Below are positions 33,040-44,417 of a stretch of DNA of 64,000 nucleotides, one piece after another. The stretch lies in NCBI GenBank assembly GCA_947311845.1, contig CAMZMU010000081.1:2630524-2694523 (forward strand), in the 5' to 3' direction. A model generated the notes under the pieces. It was not told the DNA's origin and did not search any database. It saw only the letters and a program-made list of their open reading frames with translations. Every line of letters starts with the position of its first letter. Position 1 is the stretch's first letter. Source of the DNA: Poa pratensis. Taxonomy: Eukaryota > Streptophyta > Magnoliopsida > Poales > Poaceae. The translations under genes were made by a program, and so were the position numbers.

Positions 33040-34560
33040 GTGTCATGGTAGAGATGTGGGTACGACAGCCTCGTGGTCCCCGGCCTCTCCGGCATCCATG
33101 CGCACCATGCACTGGGTGCCCCTGCGGACTGCGCCGCCCGGCAGGATCATCACCGTCGGGACGCCCTCCACGGCGCCGCTGCCTGCCTGCCCGTCCTTGT
33201 CCGAATGCTCGTGCTTCGCCTCCGCTGAGCGCTGCCGTAACATCATGCCAATCGCCGTCTCCGTCGTCGAAGAGCCACGTCTTGACGCTGCCGACGCCGC
33301 CGGTTCCACTGCCGTCATATCAGCTGTTGGCGACACGGAGCACCACCCACTTGAGGCTCACCGCGGTGGCCACCGATGAGCGCCTGCAGGCCAGTGGTGT
33401 CGGGCGGCGCGACGTCCGGGCCACCGCCCACCAGCAACAGCCGCCTCGGCCGCGGCCTCAGCCCCATCCGCTGCCGGCGCCGTCTCCTTGGCCGCCGCGA
33501 CCTGTCAAGACACCGTGGCGTCAGCGACTACAGATCAAGGCGGGCGAAAACCCAGGGACGCGCATGCACGGGGAGATCCGGACCTTGGCGCAATTGCCGG
33601 GGGCCCGACAACTGCTCCTCCGCCGGGTCGGCCCCCAGTGCCTGGTGCTCCTCCCCCGGTTGAGAGGGCGGCGGCGGCGAGCCCTTGCCGTCGTCGTCCG
33701 CTGGCGCGCGTGCAGCCTCGAGCAGGAGGGAAGGCGACGGCCTCGCGCAGACCAAGACGCGGTGCGGCGAGACTAATAAAAACTCGCAAGATTCCGGGCA
33801 TGCCCGCGAGGCTAGAGATTCAGCCGGATCACCACGCAGATTCCGATGCCGCCCACGCATCTAGGCGCTCGCGAACCAGCAACAACAACGCGTGAAAAAA
33901 AACATGCCCACGGTTTTGCTACGCGAGCTAATCAGAGCTCAGTCGCAGGCTTTGATGTTCGAATCGCACCGAGAACCGCGATGATGGGCCCTCGGCCCGC
34001 ACCTCGCCGCTGGTACCGACATCGGCAACCACTACCCATACGCCGCCGTCGGGCCGTGGGGCCGCCCAGTCGCCTCCAGGCTCGTGACGCGGCCTCCGCT
34101 CGCGCGCTCTCCGCCAGGCCCGTGATGCCGCCATGCCGCGACGCGCACCTCGGCCTCCAGCGTGCGTAGCCTCACAGCGAGCGTGCAGCACTGTCATCCG
34201 CGTGCCAAGCTCGCCGCGCACTGCGACGCGAGGAGCGCCTCGGCCGCAGCCGTGCATCGCCTCCCCTCCGCGTGTGATGCGCTTGCCGCGCGTGCGGCGT
34301 TACGCTGTTGCTCCTCCGTTTCCTTGTGCCCTTATGATGGGAGCTCCTTGGACGCCACGGCTGGGGGAGCACGCCCGGCAAGGACGGAGTTGCCGGCAAC
34401 GGCCGCCCCGCTCATAGATCCCTGCGCTCCCCTCATCCACACCCGAGCGCCGCGTCGCCCTCGGCCACACGCCCATCACGCCACACCCCGCCTCCCTTCC
34501 TCGCTGCCGAGCGCGACAACGCCACCGGTCGCCGGAGATCCATGGTGGGGCAGGATGCTC
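33040..34560. other. GC-rich island of unknown origin within AT-rich repeats
   Basis: Composition jumps to high GC with long overlapping frames on both strands, rich in Arg, Pro and Ala, with no convincing domain. The best minus-strand readings (for example SVKTWLFDDGDGDWH near 33240-33290) are short and interrupted by stops. This could be captured gene exons or leader sequence carried by a transposon. I make no functional call. Confidence 0.35.
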
Positions 34561-36801
34561 TGTTTCTTCCGTTGGAGAATTGTTCTTTCGGTCACAAAAA
34601 TAACGATTCGGAGATGAGTGGCAATTTAGTAGTATTATGTGATTTGGTGGGAGGGTAAAACGGGAAAAATCGGACATTGTTGAGTTGTCAAACATTGGGA
34701 CGATCTGGGCTGTTTGATCGGATATTGAACAGTCCAGATTTAAAGTATCCCAACAAGTTTGCTCTTTTAACAGTAGTATAGTTTTATCAACTATCTACTT
34801 GGAAAATTACCTCGGCGGGGATGTAACTTGCGGGTGTCGATTATCCTGGCTTCATGGTCGATCGTGAGGTCAGTCGACCGCCGGCCAGCAAAGATGAACT
34901 GATGCTCAATCTCACGTGTTCAATCTCACGGCATTGCGGGTGAGCGGCGTGCCGACGAAGGAGGAAGAGCTAGTGTTCGACCTTACGCCGGCGTGCAGGA
35001 AACTTTGTAGCCGTGTCAGCGTCAAAGGTCTACAGATCGCATTCCCGATCAGATGCTTGGGGCTCCTCTCGGCGAGACGCCGTGGCGGCGCCGCGGCGTA
35101 GTCGCGCAGCGCGTCGGTTTACGATCGGTAGACAAAGAGGCGTATGATATCAAGCTGCACTAGTTGTAATCGATTAGGTTGTCCTTATTTTTCTACTAGG
35201 CCACACGCTCGGAACGATCAGTTCTAAGCTAAACACTTTTGCATGCAATCGATCAGCTATTTCTTTCCTACTACTCGTACACGGAACAACCGGGCTGCAG
35301 GGTATGCCGCGGTTAGATCCGCCACTGGTTGGAGCTCGTGCTTCAGTGGTCGGTGTTGCCTAGCTATTAATTTGGCGTCTGATTTTGCCGATGTAATTGC
35401 TGCAACTGCAATTATGTTTGATCCAGATATACACACATTGTTAGTGAGATCAGTACTAGTCTCAGTAATGAACTGGGGATAGAGAAAAATTGGTAGAACG
35501 CAAAATTTCTTTAGCCATGAACGAGCCTCGTTTGGTTGCCTGGGTCATGACAAGCTGAACTAGAGCTAGTGAGATTGGTGGATTGACCAGCTGAACTTTT
35601 TTGTGAAGAAAAACAGTAATCTGAGTATTCCGGCAATCAGGGGGTACTGGCTAGTTTATTGCCACTCACAAAAGAACACTGCATCCGTGCGCGTTTAAGA
35701 ATACACTAGAAGGAAAATACGCGCATTGCCGCGTCTGTCCAAATACAAACAACGGTAGATGAACAAACATTTTTTTAGCGAAATATATATAAAAGTACCA
35801 ATGATGGAGAAAATATAACCACTAACTCACTATTTTACAACAAAGTAAAATCAGATATTCTCACATAAACATAGAGAAGTAGATAAGCGACACAATTATT
35901 TAGTTACAGTAAGATAAGAGTACACCACTCAACAGAAAGGGCATGACCCCACTTAAAAAAAAGGTTACACTCAGTTAGGCGATCAGAATACAATGACTAT
36001 AATAAAATGTCATGAAAGTTAAATTGGGTACCCTCATGGTCATGACTTTTCTACACTCTAATAATTACAACCGAGGCTAGGAAAACATAGATCATTTTTT
36101 AGTATGTGCATTCAACTATCCGCAAAATACACACATGCATTTTCTTACATAATCTGGCTCGTTGTCTGAAGAGAAGTGAGATATAAGTAAATAGACCACA
36201 GAGAAAAGTTCACAGATAAATACCTAAATCGTCTTTCATAAGTAATAGGAGGCATCCATCAACAAGGTGTATAACTCATCATTTCACCCTGCATTCCCGA
36301 TAGATTTTTCATTCACGGTTTCAACCACAAATGACACAACCACCGAGTCAAGCGCTACTAATTGCAACGGTGATAGCGGCAGACGATGCCAGAGGCGACA
36401 TAGGTGTTCATGTGCAACTACTGCGAGGGTTGTAGCAAGTCTTTCAGCTCACTGGTGTTGGGTGACCACCAGAGGGAAGTGCAGGTGGCGTGCAAGTTAA
36501 GAATGGACTTGATACGCGACATCAGGGATGGAGATGCCCTACAGTCCCAGATGATTGATGGATGCAGAGGTGTGTGCGGAGAGACGGGCATACTTCGCGT
36601 AGGGACAGTTGTTTTCGGTAGAATATATCTCGAGGGAGGCAGAGGGAGAGAAATGGAGTCATCTACATAACGCTATGGTGGACGCTGGCGACAGAGATAA
36701 GAGAGAGAGTTCTCGGATAGAGCCTGTGGCTCCGAACTCACCGCAGCTCTTCAAAAAAAAATCGAAACGACTGTTTACATTTCAATATTTTGAAATAATA
36801 C
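34561..36801. other. Mostly featureless intergenic sequence
   Basis: No gene could be supported. A frame at 36404-36490 gives CNYCEGCSKSFSSLVLGDHQ, which superficially resembles a C2H2 finger but lacks the second histidine. Confidence 0.4.
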
Positions 36802-37765
36802 GTACAACTACGTGTATGTTGTATGCGTTTTAGAAGTTTTTTTTTGTATTTTGGTCTATACAAAAAGGTAATTTTGAGGTGACATTGAGCTATTTTTCCT
36901 TTTTTACAGCCACAATTTTCTTTTTTTATAGATGGCAATCCCTTTTTATTTCACCAAAAATTTAGCATATAAGTACAAACATATGTACATATCCAACAGA
37001 ATTTATTTCAAATTGTAAACTCTAAATAAATATAAATAAATGGGCTCCACATGATGTGAACATGTGAGAGAAAGAGAGGAGGGGTCCACTATGATGTGGA
37101 TATGTGGGAGAAGGAGAGACCTTCAAACGTACAACTACGTGTATGTTGTATCCGTTCTAGATGTTTTTTTTTTGTATTTTGGTCTACACAAACAAATTAA
37201 TTTTGAGGTGAAATTGAACTATTTTTCCTTTTTTTACAGCCACAATTTTATTTTTTTATAGATGGGAATCCTTTTTATTTCACCAAAAATCTAGCATATA
37301 AGTACAAACATATGTACATATTCAATAGAATTTATTTCAAATTATAAACTCTAAATAAATATAAATAAATGGGGTTCACATGATGTGAACATGTGAGAGA
37401 AGGAGAGGAGGGGTCCACCATAATGTCGACATGTGGGAGACGGAGAGAGTTTCAAATGTAAAACTACGTGTATGTTGTACGCGTTCTAGAAGTTTTTTAT
37501 ATTTTGGTCTACACAAAAAAGTAATTTTGAGGTGAAATTGAGCTATTTTTCCTTTTTTTACAGTCACAATTTTCTTTTTTAAGATGGAAATTCATTTTTA
37601 TTTCACCAAATTTTTTGCATATAAGTACAAACCTATGTATATATCCAATAAAATTTATTTCAAATTGTAAACTATAAATAAATGGAGTCCACATGATGTG
37701 AACATGTGAGAGAAAGAGAGGAGGGGTCCACCATGATGTGGACATGTGGGAGAAGGAGAGAGCTC
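36802..37765. repeat. ~328-bp tandem repeat, three copies
   Basis: Units beginning GTACAACTACGTGTATGTTG start at 36802, 37129 and 37458 (periods 327 and 329). Each holds the same order of blocks: TTTTGGTCTACACAAA, AATTTTGAGGTGAAATTGAG, TTTACAGCCACAATTTTC, AAGTACAAACATATGTACAT and CACATGATGTGAACATGTGA. The third copy ends near 37765. It is AT-rich and non-coding. Confidence 0.85.
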
Positions 37766-37940
37766 CATTCCTAGGGAGCTTAGTTCTTTTAGAGATGTCA
37801 CTTTTGAAAGAAAAAAAATACCACCATACTTGAGTTTGTTCATTTGTGATAGCAATGATCCATGTTTGTTGGTAATATGGCACAAAAAACTAACCGTGGT
37901 GGCCCACATGTTAGGTCAGCGAAAGTGTTCCAAGTGGTTT

Positions 37941-38935
37941 TTTTTTTTTTTTTTTGAGGAAGGATCCGATACAAATAACAAGATACTCAGTACAACTTAC
38001 AAGGAAACCCAGGAAAGTAAAATAAATACAAACAGGCCCCTGAAACTTGCAGAAAGCACCCTGAGCAGCTCGAAAAGAACAATCGGACCCAAACGCCGGC
38101 GCCCAAGAACTCTAGACCTTGCCGTCGTCGCCGTACCTCGATCCGCCGGGGAAGGAGCACCGCCACATGTCGTAGAGGCTGCAGAAGCCGTCCGCCGCCT
38201 CGCAACGGAGCTTAGACACGATGAACGCGAACAGCCACAGCGTCCACACCCCAGGTCCGCCCATCTTCCAGCCGACGAAGCGCCGTCCAGAGCAGCCACC
38301 ACCAACACCCATCCACCTCAGGCCACTGCTCCCCTCGCCACCAAGGCCGGCCAGAGCAAACAAGCCGAAGAAGGAAACCAGCACCACTCGAAGCAGCAAA
38401 AACGGATCATCGCCCACCTCCAGCTTCTCCCCCCGCCGCCACGGCCGTCCAGAGAAGTGAAGGAAGAGCAACTCACCGGAGCACAGAACCCCCAGATCCT
38501 CCACAGCCAGGCTGTGACGAAGAGAGGAACAGGGTAGAAAAGCTCCACACGACGCCCGCCTTCTCCGCAACAACAGGCACGCACCGAGCAGACAAAACTC
38601 ACCGGATCGACAGATCCGTGAGCACCAAACTCCGGTAGCTCGCCGGCTCCGCCGCAGGCATCGCCGGGAGGGAGATCAAGCTCCGGAACCTTTATTCCGC
38701 TGAAGCGCCGCCAACCCCCTCTCAACGGCGCTACCAGGACCTCTACCCCTACTATCTACAGGCCGGAATCGCAGGGACGGGGTTCCCCCACTCTCCCGCC
38801 GCCGAAGCGGCAGGCGGAGAGGGAGGGAACCGCCGCCCTGGCCGGCGGCGAGGAGGAGAAGCGAGTTCGCCTTTCACGTCGCCTGTGGGCACTGTAGCGA
38901 GGGGAGGGGAAAGAAGAGGACTCTATATGTTTTTC
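37941..38935 (-). mobile_element. Retroposed sequence with 14-bp target duplication
   Basis: GTTCCAAGTGGTTT occurs at 37927-37940 and 38936-38949. The 995-bp insert begins with a run of Ts, which on the minus strand is a 3' poly(A) tail. The minus-strand body starts with a GC-rich leader (about 38880 downward) and contains an open frame of 153 codons (38112-38573). It ends with sequence resembling a polyadenylated 3' end. There is no reverse transcriptase. It could be a non-autonomous LINE derivative with an internal deletion, or a retrocopy of a cellular mRNA; I cannot identify the source. Confidence 0.75.
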
Positions 38936-39252
38936 GTTCCAAGTGGTTTCTAATCGGGCCGTTTGGTCAAACCCTACCGTGACACTGGTCTTAATCTCTC
39001 TCGCGCGTTCCTTGCTGTTGTTATTTCAAGACCAATAATTTGACGGTACAATTTCTTTTTGTGAAGAAGTTGATGCTGACCGTTCCTTTTGTATTTATAA
39101 AGAAAAAAATCATGACATGACTGAAAATAGTTGTTTTTTTGTGAAGAAAAATTTGTGCTTGGACATGGATTTAGATTTCGAAATCCAAACTGAAATAACT
39201 CGTAACCATGTTGTCTACGAGACTATGACACTCGAAATGAAACGCTCCTAAC

Positions 39253-40747
39253 GTGAGAGTCTCGCGGAACGACGAGATGAAACTAGTGGTCAAAAGAATT
39301 TTAAAAAGATCGATCATGTGCAATGAATTTAAGGTTTTTGCTGTGTGTCAGCCGACTGATTTCTTTTTCCCTCTCAGTCGTTTTTCTGTCCGTCCGATTT
39401 GCTTCAAGATTCGCGCCTGTTCCGCCACGCTGTCACGCGCGTCTGAGCGTTGCATCACGCTAACGGGTCTGGGTCGGGTGGGCTTTTGCGGGTTTTCTGG
39501 CCCGTACCTGGCACTCGGTCGGCGGCCGTGTGTTCTTTCGTTTTCAGCTCGCCTCTGTTCGAGCTTCGAGGGAAGAGAGAGAGGGAAGCGGCGGCGAACA
39601 GGGAGGCGATCCCCTTCCGCCATAGCCGCTGCCTCGCCATGGCGGAGATCCGCCGTCGTTGGAGGCGTCGTCACCGGCGGGACATTTACGTTGTCCTCCA
39701 GCCTATTTATTTTGTTTTCGTGTTGTGCTTGTTATTCGCGCGAGAGTCGGATGCATGCGGCGATGTCGTTGAGGTTGGGGGGGAGATCCAGCGGCCGTCG
39801 TCAGCGGGTTTCTGACGTCGCCAGAGCTCTCCGTCGCGGCAGTGAGCGTGTATCTCTGTTTGCACGAGGGGGCAGTAGAGGATCTGTGTGTCCTTGTGTG
39901 AGGAGAGAGATGGGGGATGGTGGGCGAGGAACAGAGGAAGGGAGATTCGTGGTGGTAGGTGGCGTCGCCGCCGGCGGTTATGGTCTCTGTGTCCTGCGTT
40001 TCGGTGTTATAGGGCGGGGGGTTGAGAGGAGAATGCAGCGGCCGTTGTCAGCGGCGTTCTGACCTCGCGGCGGCGAGCGTTTGTATCCGTGTTCATTAGA
40101 GTGGACAGCGAAGTATATGCGTCTGATTATTGTTTCGATTTTACTGGTGATAGGCTCAGTTTTGGCTGCTGATGCTTTGTATGCGGTGGTCGTGTGTGTG
40201 TCGATCTTGTTGGTGTGTCTGCTTTTTGGCGCTGATTTTAGAGGATTTATAGGTAGCTTTTGAGCATGTCTAACTGTCCCTCATTTTGTTATCTGACAAA
40301 TTATATGGAGACCCTATGTGTCACCCGCTTTGAAGTAGGTATTTGTGATGTAGGTTTTGTTGTTGTAGTTGGTACTCCTGAAGTATATCTTCCCTCCAGT
40401 GTAATTTTTTGTATACAGTGTCTGAATGTCTGAATTTTCGTGGTGTAGATCTGTACGAGTACCCACTGACAGCTTCGGTGAAGATTTCAGTCTATCCAGT
40501 GATCATGATGTGAGTTTGTCAAATTTTGACCAATGTGGTAGACACTACTCCCTCCGTTCCAAATTAATTGACTTCCTGTTGCCCACATGTGAATGTATCT
40601 AGACATGTTACACTTGGCTATGCTCTATATGGCACAAGTCATCATCTGTTTTGTGTTGCTGTTTTTCAGGCGATAGACAATGCAAGAAGAGACACTGCAC
40701 TAGATGATGCACTCTTTAGTTTTTTGAGGAAGCAGTTTTGTTTTTAG
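39253..40747 (+). pseudogene. Possible decayed gene: GC-rich leader plus two short exons
   Basis: 39340-40080 is GC-rich with open frames but no domain. It includes a diverged internal duplication (GCGGCCGTCGTCAGCGGGTT near 39791 and GCGGCCGTTGTCAGCGGCGT near 40038). Downstream, two stretches behave like exons. 40449-40509 lies after a GTGTAG acceptor and before GTGAGT and reads SVRVPTDSFGEDFSLSSDHD. 40670-40747 follows TTTTTCAG and reads AIDNARRDTALDDALF, then FLRKQFCF and a stop, in phase. A one-ended Stowaway-like CTCCCTCCGTTCC at 40548 sits in the intervening intron. Family unknown. Confidence 0.3.
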
Positions 40748-40834
40748 CTCAGATTTCTGCATATGGGTCGCCGATTGTGTCGATTCTCTATGCTCCCATA
40801 TTACAATCTGTGGGCAGTCTATCGATATATTGTT

Positions 40835-41740
40835 CTCTCTCTCTCTCTCTCTAGATTCGAGGTGTTTGCTCTCTCTGTCTCTCCTCTTTCTCTATTCCGA
40901 GCTGTCTCTCTCTATCTAGATTCTAGGGTTTGCTCTCTCTCTCTCTCTATTTCTGCATGTCTCTCTATATCTCTATCTAGATTTGAGGGGTTTGCTCTCT
41001 CTCTCTATTTCTGTCTTCTCTCTCTCTCTCTCTCTCTCTTCTGTATGTTTATCTCTCTCTCTCTGAATCTCTCTTTATCTCCTTCTCGGTCTCTCTTGTA
41101 TCTCATTTTTTTTCTATTCTGAGTCAGTCTTTTTCTCAGTGTCTCAGTATTTCATTATTTTTCCAGAGCTCAGTTTTTAGTTGTCTCATTCATTCAGTGT
41201 CTCAGTGATTCAGTCTTGATTTAGTGTCTCAGTCTTGTTTCAGTGATTCGTTGTCTCAGTCTTGATTTATTGCTCAGTTTTTAATTGTCTCATTCACTCA
41301 GTGTCTCAGTGATCCAGTCTTGATTTAGTGTCTTAGTCTTGTTTCAGTGATTTAGTGTCCCAGTCATGATTTATTGTCTCAGTTTAGTTTCAGTGATTCA
41401 GTGTCTCAGTCTTGTTTTCAGTGATTCAGTGTTTGTTATAGTGTTTCAGTCATGTTTTTAGTGTCTCGGTTTTGTTTATCTGTTTCAGTGATTCAGTATT
41501 GATTTAGTATTTGCTCAGTAACATTTCAGTGTCTAAGTCATGTTTCAGTGATGTCTATATGTTTATGTTTCTTGCTATCTCTCTCTACTTTCTGGCTCTC
41601 TCTCTCTCTCTCTCTCTCTTATTCTGGCTGTCTCTTGGTTTTAGGGTTATTTCTCTCTCTTTTTATCTCTATATATATTATAAAGTTGTCTATCTCTCTC
41701 TATGTTTGCTCTCTCTCTGTACTTAGGGTTGTATTTGCTT
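40835..41740. repeat. CT-microsatellite region and degenerate CTCAGTGTTTCAGT repeats
   Basis: (CT)n runs occur at about 40835-41095 and 41578-41725. Between them, 41120-41540 consists of irregular repeats of GTCTCAGTGATTCAGTCTTG. Frames through this region are low complexity and are not genes. Confidence 0.8.
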
Positions 41741-42107
41741 AATTATAATTAATTTGTATAGCTGTGTTGATGATGGTGTTGTGTTAATTTTGAATAGTTG
41801 TTTCATGATCTCTCCTAATACTACATTGTCTATTTTATGTATGTTTTTCCTAGTATACTACCTGATAGAAGTTTGCTTCATTCTCCATGGGGATTTTTTG
41901 TATGTAGTGTATACCAATCTGTAGTTGTCTCCATATAGTGTTCGACTAAGAGTTTTGCCAAGTACGATCAACTGAAGGTGTATATATTTTTGTTTCATGT
42001 CCAATGTATACTTTTTAAACCTGTTATAGATGTTTTGCACATCACCTTTTTGGCGATGGCGTTGTGGATATTTTGAGTAGTCATAGAACTTTTTTAACCT
42101 GTCACAG

Positions 42108-42640
42108 ATGCAGTGCAAAATCTGTGGATGGCCAGATGGACCTTGCCAGGAGAAGAAGAGGAAGTCTTCATTTTTTATGTGTATCTGCCGAAAATGTTTC
42201 TTGAATCAATGGTATATACCTATCTCTATTCTTTTCTCTATGTTCTTTTGCTTCTTGTATAGATTGTGTTTTCTTACTAGATATTTTTTCATTTGCGCAG
42301 ACTATCCCGTGTTTCATGAGAGCATAGATGAGCGATATGGTATCAGGCAAGATCATGATTGCCATGTCTCCTCAAAAAGATGAGTACGTGTTTCAGGTGA
42401 AGAAAGAATATAACAAGACACACATTTATGGCCCTGGATATGAGAAGATTTTGATAGACTATGACATGAAGAAGGGCGATAAATTCAGGCTTGAATGGGA
42501 CCATCCGATTCAAGCGTTTTTCACCATCTTCCCTGAGGGAGCTGCTGATATGAGAAGACAATGCCGACCGCTTGGTTGTCTCCTTCGATGCTCTCCATTA
42601 GACCTCAGCATGTGGAGTTTATTTCTGGTATGTTTCAATG
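42108..42640 (+). pseudogene. B3-like DNA-binding domain gene remnant
   Basis: An ATG at 42108 opens MQCKICGWPDGPCQEKKRKS, then SFFMCICRKCFLNQ, ending at a GT donor (42212). After an acceptor at 42300 the sequence aligns with the B3 core: SDMVSGKIMIAMSPQKDEYV, FQVKKEYNKTHIYGPGYEKI and DYDMKKGDKFRLEWDH. B3 domains are plant transcription-factor folds. The junction codon becomes TGA after splicing, and a TAG (FMRA-TAG-MSD) and a one-base shift lie just upstream of SDMVSGK. Near the end, a shift would give DNADRLVVSFDALH plus a stop. I infer an inactive copy. Confidence 0.5.
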
Positions 42641-43263
42641 CCAGAAACATCTATAGTTAAGTTGGGAGTTTGGCACCCTTTTCATAGTTGGGTTGGCTGC
42701 TTTGTTCGTCTTATCGTATCTCTATTTCCTGAACCTTTTACATTTTTCTCAGTGTGTGTTTGAATCAAGTATGTTTTGTATGGGCTGATATGTCAGTTCA
42801 TCCTATTTTGCCCTGGACAATGCGAAAGTGTTTGTCAGTCTTTGTTGCATTTTGCAAATAACCTTCTGTATGTGCCTTACTTGTTGTTCATATAATTGCT
42901 TCGCTTTTGTCCCTTCCTTTTTTGTCATCTCTATGCGATCTCGAATGTTCGAGGTTTCCTACAATTTTTACAAGATGACAGTCTTATATTGTTTTTCATG
43001 GGTTTTTGTGGTATGATTTTTCGCATGAAGAAGATGGTTAAGGTGTAACGTCGGTTCTTTTTTCTGAATGTGGTGATATCTCATCAATGTGGTATGAAAT
43101 TTGTAGTATCAAGACAATTTGCAGTAATAGTTCCACAAGCAGATGATTACCTTCAGCTTGTAGGACTGATGTGTGATTGTTTTGCTCCTGTACCCAGGCT
43201 GATCCTCATCTAGCACCTGTTTTCATCGGTGGTTTTTTAGTAAAGGAAGTTGCAACAATTGCA

Positions 43264-43530
43264 GGGGAGGAATTTCTTCAAGATCTAACCTCTAGCCTGG
43301 GATCTAGCACTGCGCCGAGGGATTCATCTCTGATGTCTGGAGGCTTGAGTTTTTCTTTCATCTGGAGGAAGTTGCAACAATTTCAGAGTTAGAGATAGTT
43401 TCTGAATTTTATGTTGCATGGGAGGAATTTCTTCAGGATATAACCTGTAGCGTAGGATCTAGCACTGCGCCGAGGGGATCTGATGTCTGGAGGCTTGAGT
43501 TTTTCTTCCATCTGGATCAGCTTCGGTGTG
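43264..43530. repeat. 155-bp tandem duplication
   Basis: GGGAGGAATTTCTTCAAGAT with the following GGATCTAGCACTGCGCCGAG and TCTGATGTCTGGAGGCTTGA at 43265-43365 recurs at 43420-43515, with small indels. Confidence 0.75.
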
Positions 43531-43860
43531 GTAAACCTCTCCCCTCTGATCTTTCTTCTATGTTCTTCTTTCTGTGTGTTGGAGGCGACCTGGGGGTGGG
43601 TGGCGATGGGGGTGTGGCTGTCAGCTGGCTTTTTTTAGCTGGGCTTCATCTCTTGCTGGGCTTCTCTGTTTGTTGTATGTGGTTTGGGCTCTTTCGGGTC
43701 GGGCTGGACAATTTAGACCCTTTTTTGTGTCGGTCTGGAGAACGCACTAAGGGGAGGGGGCGTGAACGTTTGATTTTAGTTTTACATGTCTGACAGTGCT
43801 ACGTGTCAACATTTGACTGGCCAAAAAAATTCGACTGACGATGAAATCGAAATCAGTCGA

Positions 43861-44258
43861 CTGGCAAATAGACACTCCCGAATTTAATTGATCAAAAAAA
43901 TTCAAACATAAACACGAAATTGAATAGTTACAATGAACGAAACTTAGAATCGAGAATGAAACCACATCGTCCGCAACTCTGTTTTGTGTTAAATTACTCC
44001 CTCGATCCGTTTTAAATGACGCGAAAAAATGAACTGAACATCGTACAAATCGACAGATTCTGGCAAATAGACACTCCCGAATTTAATTGATCAAAAAAAT
44101 TCAAACATAAACACGAAATTGAATAGTTACAATGAACGAAACTTAGAATCGAGAATGAAACCACATCGTCCGCAACTCTGTTTTGTGTTAAATTACTCCC
44201 TCGGTCCGTTTTGAATGACGCGAAAAAATGAACTGAACATCGTACAAATCGACAGATT
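43861..44258. repeat. 199-bp tandem duplication with a breakpoint inside a Stowaway MITE
   Basis: CTGGCAAATAGACACTCCCG starts at 43861 and again at 44060, and the following 199 bp are nearly identical. The first unit stops inside the MITE sequence (ACAAATCGACAGATT|CTGG), while the second continues to the MITE's right end at 44275. Confidence 0.85.
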
Positions 44259-44275
44259 TTTAGGATCAGAGGGAG
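44196..44275. mobile_element. Short Stowaway-like MITE (80 bp)
   Basis: It starts CTCCCTCGGTCC and ends GATCAGAGGGAG, with TA on each side (44194-44195, 44276-44277). A truncated duplicate of its left part lies at 43997-44059 as a result of the tandem duplication. Confidence 0.65.
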
Positions 44276-44417
44276 TAGTTGATTCACCCTGAGATGTGTC
44301 ACCCTGGTTGATGGGGACGATTCCTTTCCGTGTGAAGCCTGGTGCTATGCCGTCTCACCCTCTCCTCCTTCCTTCGCTCGCCTAGTCTCGATCTCCTCTC
44401 CCTTTCAAGATCTGAAG

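Noticed and set aside
36404..36490. C2H2 zinc finger-like segment CNYCEGCSKSFSSLVLGDHQ
   Set aside because: The second histidine is missing and there is no surrounding protein; likely chance.
40763..41122. 119-codon ORF rich in Ser and Leu
   Set aside because: It is a (CT)n microsatellite read in frame.
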